Below the pieces are notes generated by a model. The model worked only from the letters and a program-made list of their open reading frames with translations, ran no database searches and had not been told where the DNA came from. 64,000 nucleotides of DNA from Acanthopleura granulata (taxonomy: Eukaryota; Mollusca; Polyplacophora; Chitonida; Chitonidae), in the NCBI GenBank assembly GCA_016165875.1, contig JABBOT010000013.1:13468014-13532013 (forward strand), in the 5' to 3' direction. Positions 12,101 to 24,100 of the stretch are shown here, piece by piece. The position numbers and the translations under genes are program-made. Each line of letters opens with the position of its first letter. The stretch's first letter is position 1.

Positions 12101-15100
12101 AATTGGAATCAAACAATCTATTCCAGACATTAACAGGTTGGTGCTGAGCTGAAGTCAATAAATCTGTATTCAAGATATTGTCGAGTTTATGGTGAACTGC
12201 AATCCATAAATCTGTGCCGAAATCACCGCGATCTTTGCGAATAAAAATAAATCTATGCTTCGGTGTGAAATCGAAAAAAATGTCAGAATAATGCTCCACG
12301 AGACTTCAGAGTTGTTTTGTAAAGATGACAAAAGAACGGTGTTGTAGAAATCTAATCAGTATCTGGCAAATTCATAGCTGATAACTGACTCTTGACGCCC
12401 CCTCCTCTCCTAATAGCCTTCCATACCCCCCCCCCCAGAAGTGTATCCCAGTGTGCCCCTTGAGACAGAGAAGAATAGCCCGAATCAAAACCCCTTTAGT
12501 ATAAAAGACTACAGTACAGAGAGTAAAACCAGTACAGCGACGACAGCGTGGAACTTGGCAAATGGTCACACGTTACCGGTGAACTCCGGCCCCTTTTCAA
12601 TTTACATCCGTTAGCGCTTTATTTTAACTGTTCATGAGTGTTTAAGACATAACAACTTACAAGCCCCCTAGCACCATGGCTTAGGCAGACTTAGGTGAAA
12701 AAAATTAAAATGATGTTAAATGCAGTTTGTTAGACGTCACACGTCTAAAGTGACCCAAAGGGCTTTGTTGTCATCACATTTAACACATGTATACGCAATA
12801 ATATGAAAACAATGCAAGTCACTTTAAAGGGAAAGACCTCGTAAACATGAACTTAGGGTGAGTGAAAACGTTATTAAAAACTCTACCTGACTACCTTCAC
12901 TGATTTTTTAAAGATTTTCTTTCCAAATATAAACGCAGTTAAATGTTTTGATTGTATGGTGGGTTTTATGGATCATATTGACGATATGATTCACCAGTGA
13001 CGTCACGCCGTCTTTTCTATGGCCCTAAAGCAGAAATTTAATGTCATATTAGCGTTTCCTTACACGGGCAAACATAACAGAAGTACTCTTTACAAGACCA
13101 TTATCCAGAGCTAGACATAAAGATGTAGAAAAAGTTGTACGACGTCACTAGTGAACCACACTATCAATATGGTCCATAAAACCCACCATACTATAAAAAT
13201 ATTTGACTGCGTTTATTTTGGTGGGAAAAAGCCTGACTAATTCAGTGAATGTATTTTCAGATAGAGATCTTTTAGATGTTTTTCTTTTCACTCATCATCA
13301 GTTCATTTTTACGAGGTCTTTCCCTTTAAGTCACAACAACAGCTATGTGAAAAGCGAACGTGTTGGGTTAAGCATTTATTTATTTATTTATTTGTGTTTT
13401 ACGCCGTACTCAAGAATATTTCACTTATACGACGTCGGCCAGCATTATAACGGGAGGAAACCGGGCAGAGCTCGGAGGAAACCCACGACCATCCGCAGGT
13501 TGCTGGCAGACCTTCCCACGTACGGCCGGAGAGGAAGTCAGCATGAGCTGGTCTTGAACTCACAGCGATCGCATTGGTGGGAGGCTTCAGGTCATTGTGC
13601 TACGATAGCGCGCTAACCGACAGAGCCTCGGAGGCCCCCTTGGTTTAAGTATAGCATTTGTGTCCACGACTCACCATCATGTTTCCGCAAGGTAAACCTT
13701 GTACTGGAGCTGTACTCTGACAACCGGTCCCCGTCACGCACTGCACCCCAGAACAAATAGTCCACAGAGAACTGACGTTGTACCCTGACTGCAAATCCAT
13801 GTTGAATCAGAAACATCACATCGGAATTTGAAAAAAAAAACAAATAAAGACGAAATTGAAAGAATTCAAAAATTCCCTTTGCCCAAACGTTGTCAGGTAA
13901 AATAAGGCCACAGAAGTCGAGCCTAGATTCCCCTTCTAGGCAACATTAGGACGACACCTTACTGAAATGTTCGAATACCCAAATCCGGGGTTAACTATGG
14001 TAATGGTTATTCTAATAACGAATCTTGTGATCACTATGGTATTGCAAGACATCTGTTTGCCCGAAAGAAAGGACTGATTTCACCTAACACCGATGCTTGA
14101 TAACCAAGAACCAGAGTTAACTATGGTATAAGTTAGTCGACTAACGAAAAATGAATGCTGTGCGAACTTCAGTTCGCCTAGTACCGACTGATGCTAATTG
14201 AGCAAAGAATCTTCACTTCGACAGTAAACACCAATCAAACATTTTTCAGCCTTTCCGAACGTGTGGGGCAAACTGAAGTGCGATTTTTGTAGTTCAAAGC
14301 GAAGTGTCTAACCTCCAGTTTTTCCGTCGGGTTTTCACACGTCATCGGTCAATTTTAAAGTCAACGTCGAGCTTTTGTGTCAAGTCTTCAGTATTACCCA
14401 GATATATCCTATATGGCACAAAGGGTGCACGTTACAATACCGCTATCTGGCGTCTACTGCCAGATTCTCACCCGGCAGAATGCAGAACCTCGGCCGAAGG
14501 TGTTCCGACATATGGCATCCATAGTGTAAACTTGTCCCGGTGGCAGATCCGGGTTGGGACCAACAGTTATCGCACCCTGACGAGGGACCAGGCAGTTTGT
14601 ACCAGAACTGAAACACAACACCATGGTTTCTGTCTATACACTACCGTCTGTCTGTACACTAGTTTCCCTGTTTTTCCCATCTACGGTTTTTTTAAAGCCA
14701 TGTTGTTTGGCGGGACAACAAGGGTTTTGCCTGCATCAACTTTCAGCATATATGTGCATATAAATTCCGCAGGATGGCAGCAAAATTTAATACTTGAATA
14801 ATCCGTAATCAGTGGATGCAGTAAATATAAAGTTCACTCCTTGGTGGATGTATGTATTTTTGTTTAACATATGCACGGAGCACTTCTTATTGGAACAAAA
14901 TTACTTGTGCTGTGTAGTATTATTGTCCGGAGATAAACTCTTTTCGGGCGGTAAGCGTTATATAAAGCAAGGTGTTCTAATGGTATGGCATGAACTCATG
15001 TCTTTAGCCGATGTTAAATTACAACAACATGATGTTCAGTTATAGCAACACGACGGTCTGTTAAGGCAGCATGATGTAAAGTTACAGCAAGATGATGTAA

Positions 15101-18100
15101 AATTGCAGCAAACTGATGTAAAGTTACAGCAAACTGATGTAAAGTTACAGCAGCATGATGTAAAGGTACAGGAAGATGATGTAAAGCTGCAGCAAACTGA
15201 TGTAAAGTTACAGCAACATGATGTAAAGTTACGCTAACATGTTGTAAAGTTACAGCAGAAAAAAATCATGACATAAGTGAAATATTCTTCAGTACAACGT
15301 TAAACAACAATCAAGTCTACAAAATAAATATACAGTGTAAATATATAATACATATGAGTATTATTAGTCCTATCCATACAAACCTATCCATGTCGGATAT
15401 TCGCTGACGGAAGGACTTAATAGAGCAGGAGGAAAACTTCCAGGGGTTGCCCAGCTTGGTATTGGAACTCTTCAGCGTTGATGAGGCAGCCATGATGTAC
15501 CCGGAAGCGCCAGTGCACTCGGGAGTCCGACCGTCGTGGTAGGATCCCAGACTAGGATGAGGGAAGGTAATGAAAGGAACACAGCTTTCAGGCAAGTTTT
15601 TAGTGGAACATGTTTAGACTTCTAGACCTACTTTGTGGCATCCAAATATGACACATTTTTGATACGTTTACTGTACTGACCGGATTTTTTATTGTTTGGT
15701 TTCGTAAAATGTGGATTGAACAATTTTTCACTTCTACTACCTAGGCAACCCGACGAAAGATATAGCCATCGGGAATCATGCAGATCGTTCTATATAGCAA
15801 CAGAGCTATAATAAGCAACTACCAGATCAGCTGGAGGTGGATTCAAGTCAGAGATTTCCAAGGACATATACTCTCGGTGTCAAAATTTGGACTGATCAGT
15901 GGTCAGTTTTCAAACTCTGATTAAACAGATAAGAACAGATCGTTTGATAAACATTATGCAAATTCCTTTAGTTTTGTGGTTCAGCAGTTGTTCAAAGTAG
16001 GGCATATGACAAAATAAGGCATCTCCCTTACATATAGCCTAGTTTATGTGATAAAAAGGCACTCCCCTTACATGTGCCCTAATTTATGTGACAAAGTAAG
16101 GCATTCCCCTTACCTGTGACCTAATTCGTGTGCCGCAGTCAGCACACCGATGAAGTCAAACCCATTCTCCGCCACAGATGTGCTGTCTTCGGTACAAATG
16201 GTATTCACGTACGCTAATCCTGTGCGAAGAAAGTAGTGCAAACACGGACAGAATGTAAATGGTGTGTGAGCCCAATGTTGACAGTACATGTGTGACCTTT
16301 GGGAAGTAGCGCGGGATAAATAGTGACTTATGGGTATGCATACCAAAATCTTTTCTAGGTCAACAGAACAGCGTTAATTCATTAAATATAACTGTCCTTC
16401 TGTTCAGAACTTGTACCATAATTTATGTATCTATTTATCTGATTGGTGTGTTACCCCGTACTCAAGAATGTTTCACTTATACGACGGCGGCCAGTATTAT
16501 GGTGGACGTAAACCGGGCAGAGTTCGGGGGAACCCGAAGACCATCCGCAGGTGGCTGGCAGACCTGTGCCGTATTTAAGATGTACTGAAATCGGTACAGT
16601 GCCAAATATTTACAGAATTCTGCCAGATTATCCAGGAAAAGTTGTTATTGTGAGAAATGTTAGCCGGTCATTACCTGCAAAGTCTTCCCTAGAAAATGAG
16701 TACCTGAAAATAAAAATATCACCGCAACTTTAAAACCAAGCTCACGAAAATTACAAATTAGAAAAAAAAACAGTGGTTACATTCAATCAAAGTACAGCGC
16801 ATAGCAAATAAGTTCATATAGATGGATTATTTGGTAAGTTTTCTCGAAAAGAAATCAAAACAAGGTCCGTAACGGGCTGTGAAAATAGTGACTGAATTTT
16901 AAGTAGAACAAAATGTGTTTAGGTAATGAATCATTTGTGTAATGAGCGTATATATTGCAAAAACTTACGCTGTGAACATCATGGCGTGATCATGGAGTGG
17001 CAAACCGGAAGTGACCTTTCTCCACTCGGTAAACGATAGCAGCGCCGTTGTGGCGTTTACGGTGACGTCAAGAGTGCCTGACGTTAACTTGTTTGCCTCC
17101 GTCCAAGGAGAGTTAGCTGGTGCCTGTACAAAAAAAAAGTTATTTTGAGAGAAGAATGTTGCCGATCCCTCACTTCAGTTTTTATCTATATTTTTATGTA
17201 TATTTTTACATATATTTGATTGGTGTTTAAGGGTTTGTTTTTCACTCATGAAAAACCGGCCTAAGAAACTGGGACCGATTCCAGAAAGCCACTTTTCACT
17301 TAAGTCAAAAGCTGAAATACAATTTTAGGCCTTATCTTTAAGGTATGTAAATAAAAATTTTGGCCACCTCATTAGTGTTGCCTCAAGACAGATCTTTCGA
17401 AATTTCAACCTCAGCAACCTAAAAACTAAGCGTTGTAATGAGGTTTTAAATTTTTACTTAAGTCAGAAATGGTTTTGTGGAATCGACATCTTGAAGACCC
17501 AGAGTAAACCACTAGGTAATCTACATTCGGGTGTACATTATAGTCTGCAGACTGACTAGTGTGACGATCTATGTTATGGCATGATATCACCTGAATGGAA
17601 GTCCCATTCTGTAAATCAATTTAACCGAGAGAAGTTTGGTTCATTAATCAATCTGACCGTTTTCAATGGTATTTTACTCATACCAAGGCGGGTCAGAAAA
17701 CCCGACAGTTCTACGTGGAAAACGAATTGAAACACGCGATCTCCTTGGTCAATACTGTGTGATCTGCAGTGAAATTCATTAATTACATGGAATCCAAACT
17801 TAATAAAATATTTCCTGTTATGTTGTTATGTTCCATTTTTGTTTGACATTTATGTTTCTCAATATCTAATCAGGAGCTTCCATTTTCTAAACGTATTTTT
17901 ATCTTTATTGGAAAAACATATTTTCATATATATTTGTATTTTTTTGTTATATTTTTATATTTTGGAACTTTCTGAGTGTTTTGAATTCCAGCACGTTCTT
18001 GACAGATTGAGGTATGTTACAAAACCACACTTTAAAAACATAACCTTAAAATCGTAACTGTTAGGAGCTCACTTTTGAGATAATCAAACCGGCGTAAACG

Positions 18101-21100
18101 ATCCGAAAGGTCATGTCAGGTTCTTGGATGTTACTGTATCGTAGGTCCATCTGGATGTAACAAAAGTTAGAATATACGTAACATTGGCAGCTGATCCTGA
18201 ACCAATATAATGTCTCAAGGGTAGACTATGATTGTTCAGTATTTTCGCAAAAAGGGTATCTTATAAGGTGGTAAGCTTCATTTTTTATTTATTTGATTCT
18301 GCTTGATGGTTTACGCCGTACTCAAGAATATTTCACTTGTACATCGAATTATACCAGAATTATGGTGGGAGGAAACCAGGCAGGGAAACCCACGACCACC
18401 CGCAGGTTGCTGGCGGACCTTCCCACGTACGGTCAGTGTTAAACTGGTGGGAAAACGCATCCCTTCACCAGTGATCGTATGATGATAGCCCGGGGCGCCT
18501 TGATATCATGGCGTTCCCAAATCTAAGAAGAAAAAGGTATTGCGTTTGGACCAAATTAGCCCAGATTTATTTTAACAATGCTATTCGATAGAATATGATG
18601 CGTTAAAATGTGATACGCTACAATGACATACTGGAAAATTGTGATTCCATACAATGTGATACGCTACAATTTGACACGTCATAATGTTACACGATAAGCT
18701 TCAATTTCATAGGGGAAAATGTTATATACAGTATCGCAGTGTGATACGATACATTGTGATACATAATAAGTACAGACGAACAACCTTACCCCCTCCATCA
18801 GGAAAGCGTAATACTGCCGGAGATTGGCCAGTGTGGAGCTCGTTCTGTTCAAACTGGAGGTTGCCGCAGATCTAGCGTACCAGCTGAGCAGGAAAATATC
18901 AGATAAATAAAGATTCTCAAAAGGGTGTGAAGGATAATCTTTGTTGTTAATTCAGTGGCAGGGATTAGACATAACAAACGTTTGTTGAAATCGGTCGAGT
19001 TGGTCGAGTTCCTCACTTCCGGAGCAGCATGTATGCGATATATCGTGATTAGATCAGGTATTTTATGGTCGCAGTGTTGTAGGGGATATCAGCTTAACCA
19101 CTGAGGTTATCACACTACAAAATACGCTGCCTTTTGCATCATGTACCATATGTTAGGTGATGTTTCAGTGGGTCAGTGTTTCCTAGCGGGCGATATGGGT
19201 ATTTTCCAGTTTACCATATATAAACCTTGTCGTTGTACAATAGATTGTGCTTCCAGTATTACGTAAAAGAATTTTTTAAAGTCACATCGACACTACAACC
19301 TACACAACGTCATTTACAAACAGAATTTCGGGAAATATGATTGACGAAGTTTGGTGAAAGTTTCCCCAGTTGATTAACGCTGTGCTGATTTTTCCAGACT
19401 TAAGAATACTCCTTAACCCACTCACAAAGCGAACACAGAGTAATCAAGCACCACCAGAATTTCCACCTCGTACACTGTCTGAGTTTGTCTTCTCTCACGT
19501 GATTCTGTTGGCACAAAGGTAAACCATTGAAATGATAAGAATAACAGCAACATTACTCTCTAATTCTGATGTGGGCTCTCTGATCACCTTTGGTGTCAAT
19601 GATGTCACTTCTGTTTTCACCGCAAACCAAGAATTTCAAATAAAAGCGAAAAACGTTCCTGAACTATATGCAGTATAATCAGTACCTTGCATATGGAAGG
19701 TCAAGGTCAAGAGTAGGTACTTAACTACATTTAATTCAGGACAAGAAATCAGTCCGGATAGTTTCAGATGTAGCGCTTAGTTTGTTTATACATAGTCTTT
19801 TTTCTTTTCTACTCTTGGGAAAATAATATAACCCAGTTGTGGACAGATGAAATATTCTTTTTCTGAAATGTTTTGCAAGGCGTGGTTTATTCCGTTAATA
19901 TGCAGACATGATTTAAAAATTTTTTACTAAAAGTGAAGCAGTCCCAGAGCAGAACTATATTTTTACTGAAATTGTCAGCTTAGGAAAACTCAAGTTATCC
20001 CCTTACCACATGCCATGGAATACCATAGTTAACGCTGTGGGAAATTTGGATACTTACTAACGTTGTTATGGATTGCTGACGGAACGGTAGTTTGTGATAT
20101 GACCTTGTAAATTACATGGCGGTTTTCAAATTCATTCGTTTTAGCGTCAAGGTCATCGGTATTTAGCTCAGGCGCGATGTAGTAGTCACGTCCACCATGA
20201 GAGAATACTCCATCCTGGTTGGGAGGAAATATTAAAAGAAGTAAGAGAAATAATTTCATTAACTGTTTTAGGAAATCAGAAAATTCAACAATAATGTACA
20301 TCAGCCGTGACATGACGATGACATTTGCTTTTAAAAGAACATACAAATTCAGCCACTTAGGAAGAAAAAGGAGAAGAGGAAGTAGAATTAGTACCACTTA
20401 GTGGGAAATTCAGCAAAGGTCGCAATGCTGATGTATTTATTTATTTATTTATTTATTCATTTGATTGTTGGTTTACGCCGTACTCACGAATATTTCGCTT
20501 ATACGCCGGCGGCCAGGATTATGGTGGGTAGAAACATGGCAGAGCTCGGAGTAAACCCACGACCATCCACAGATTGCTGGCAGACCTTCCCACGTTTGGC
20601 TATAGAGGATGCCAGCATGAGCTGGACCTGAGCTCACAGCGGCAATGTTGATGTAAACTGTTGACTTATTAACCTATCTGTCTATCAGCACATTCAGGAT
20701 AAGTTTCATTTTTCGAGACTGCTGTGGATAGCGGATCAAATTTGCTACATACTCGGTAGAAGTTAAGAACGGCTATGTCGGCGACACCTGTATTAAAACG
20801 GCTGTATACCGCATGTACACAAAGTATAAAAAAATTTAACTGCTACACCTGTACTAGAGGTAAACAATACATAACAAAAGTGTATTACATCAATACATAT
20901 GTTTCGTGTTCTCAAGGACACAATTTGTATACTTCCGGTACGCGAAAGGTATAGATATTCAATATTGTACCTCTGATACATAGTCGTTTTAGGAGAGTAC
21001 TCGTTATAACATCAGAGTCTATTTGTGAATGGTTTAGCGAAAGAATATCAGTGAATCTGGAAAACGTCGCTGAAGAAGCATAAGCACAGAAGAAAAGCAC

Positions 21101-24100
21101 TCAGTGGAGGACAACAGGTGCGGCGTACTTACAATGGTGTGAGATGCCCGTATTTCGTCGTATTTCACCATGAAGGAACCTCCGTGCGACGAACACTTGT
21201 AATGGTTATGAGCCTGAGGGAAGAGAAACTGCATCACAGCGTTTACTGAAATCGACTTACATGGTTTACATGTAGGGCAGATTTTAAGTATGACGCTAAA
21301 CAACAATAAAGAAGGAGAGAGTCCAAATGGGTGAGAGGATTTGCGGGATTATGTGTCAAAAGCGTCGATCTCTCGACAGAAGAGAAACACTTGACCAATG
21401 AAATTCGGCTGCAGCTCTTCGTCGATACCCACTTTAATATGCCAAAAAAAAAAATCTAGATTTCGCGTCGACTTACATAGAATTCCGGTTCCGTGTCCCC
21501 TGTTGACTCCAATCTTTCAAGCCTTTGTCTGTCCGCCAGGATGTACGTTGGAACGGAGTTCACGTGGTGGTTTTTCTCCAGGTGAAAGGTCATCGTTTCC
21601 CCGCCGAGTGTAAATGAAACCGAGGCAATTGACGGATAACTACCCGGATGTGTGAGACTGGAGAACGTCAATATTGTGGTTTCTGTGTGGCCAAAGAAAA
21701 AAAAAAGATAAGTGTCGCATCTTCAGGTATACGTCAACGGATACAAATACGTCTTCACTTTATGCAGCATGGCTTACTCAAGCTGTCCGGGGGCCGTTCC
21801 TCTCCAGAGGTTTCATGCATGATGTCACTATCTCACGTGCTTAGTATCTGTTGTTCACAATGAACATCTGAGAAGGAGGTATTCAACAGAACACACGAAT
21901 TACTGACGTCATGTCCTAAGCCGCCGGAAAAGGATTGCTCCCCAGGGTATGGTGTGTGTATACAATGGATATCAGCCGTCATTGGAATATCGTGTGACCT
22001 AGTTTGATTGTATTCCTAACTGTAAGCAAATTCTCCTCTGTGATGTTTTGGTTCGTAAAAGTGAGAGAAATGTATGACTGAAACATAAGTGAATAGCAGA
22101 ACGTGGTCTTCATGATTTCTTTTTAGCATTTTTGTGGCGAATAAAATGTCAATGAAAACTCTTACGCGCGGACCGGGTCGGATCATACCAAACTTTCAAA
22201 ATGGTAATTTTGGCCCTGTGTCAGTATAATGTGACTGGGTGGGGTGTCATTTCTGGTGTCTTCGTCATGATGTTCCAGTGGTGGCAGCATTTCAGCGGCA
22301 TGGACTCCCCGTGCCACAAGGAGACAGAGCATATCTACATTCTAACTCATCGTCGTTATATGGCTGAAAAATTCTTGAGTAGGATGCAAAGCCCCAAGCA
22401 TACAAATACCTATATACATACGAGAGCGGGCTTTCTGGGCCACATTAAAGAAGCTGAATCATCGACTCTATTTAGCTGTTATATTTCTTCGTCAAACATG
22501 GATATGTATGTAGTAATACATCTATATCTGTGTAGATATGCTCTATACATACATTTCATGTCTGCTTAAAATGGGGTTTCAGACGATGTGTACTTCATTT
22601 AAAGAGAATCTTTTTCTTTAACAAACTCAAGAGAGTAACGAGTTAAACTTCGTTGAATATGGATAAAGCTGTGCTTAAAACGGAACATGGACTGCATTTG
22701 AGCTCGTGAGAGATATTAACGAAATTGAAAATGATGTGAAATTGAAACGAAGAACGGAGTGATTCGACTCACTCGCTGACTAATTAACCCAATAGGTTTA
22801 TTGGTGTTGGTCTTTAGTAAGTCACATCCGTAGGAGTTCTGTGAAGAATGCATGTCTAAGTCACATCGATAGGAATTCTGTTAGCTTGTGAAGAATGTAA
22901 TTCATGATTTAGCTCCACAGGAGTCTCGTTAGCTCATCGATGTATTAAGTATTGATTTAAAGCCGCTAAAGCTGGATTCGAACCGGCAACCTCATTGGTC
23001 ATATGTCTGAAAAACTGCGCCTACACAACATTTTCTCTATAAACCCATTTCAGCCTCCTTATCACATAGGTTACTTTCTTAACATGTCTGCTCTGAAATG
23101 TTCTGAAATGAAAGGCCACACATATGTGTTCTCATTGTACTGGCTAGGTATTAAATTTTTCACACCATGCACCGAAGAAAAAACAAGTCTTCTCTTTTGA
23201 AAGGTCACGTATATTATATCCACTGTATGTTGGTCACATACAATATCATTGCCAATCTTTCTTGAGTGGGATTTCCTTGTCGGTGGGTAGAGTTGTTTCT
23301 TAACGAATGAACAAAAGCAAACTGACCAGCCCTGTGGACCAAACTGCCCAGATGTATATTTATATCGATTTCAATCTGAAAAGTCCAAAGTAAATGTTGT
23401 TATTTTGAAAATCAAAGCAGGATATAAACAGGTCTTTAAGTCTTAGTTGACGTCAGGCATCGTGACAAAAAAGACGCCTTTTGGCCATGTGGCTTTTATG
23501 TTGAAGCTTATATGACAAAAGATCTGTCTTTGCATTTTACCAAGGACGTGACCGCAAAACAGTATACATTCATGCGGACATGTGTTCTGAATGTTATTTC
23601 TTATTGACAGAGGATCGGTTTGTTTACAAGCCATGCACTGAGCCATAACTGTCAATCGTGGGTTAACAATGCTTTATGGCAGGTGATTCACATTTTTGCT
23701 GGCTTGGAGGTCAGTGGTCTCTAGGGCAGGGTTTATAAAGTGAATTTCAGCTTAAGTCCTAAAAGCTGAACTTCTTTACAAAATAAACTGTTTGAAAGTC
23801 TCAAACGTGGCTGAAATTAAATCCCAGCAGGGAATCAACGGTCAAAATTTTATCCATTTGATGCATATATTTAAGAATTTGACTGGACTATTGCAAGCCC
23901 GATATGGCTTTATGAAACGGTTCTAACTGCTTAGTATTATTCGCTGTGCTCAATACCAACCATTCAGTCGCTGTGTGATCAACCCTTAGCTGTCCATGTC
24001 ACGTCTTTTGTACATACTTAGATCAAGGCAAAAGTTTGTGTTTGCTTGAGATATTCAGAGAAGTCACGCTCAGGCTTTTCATTTCGAACGATTAAATTGA

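Noticed and set aside
15010..15258. Possible CRISPR-like or coding repeat
   Set aside because: Direct head-to-tail units without spacers, in a eukaryotic intron.
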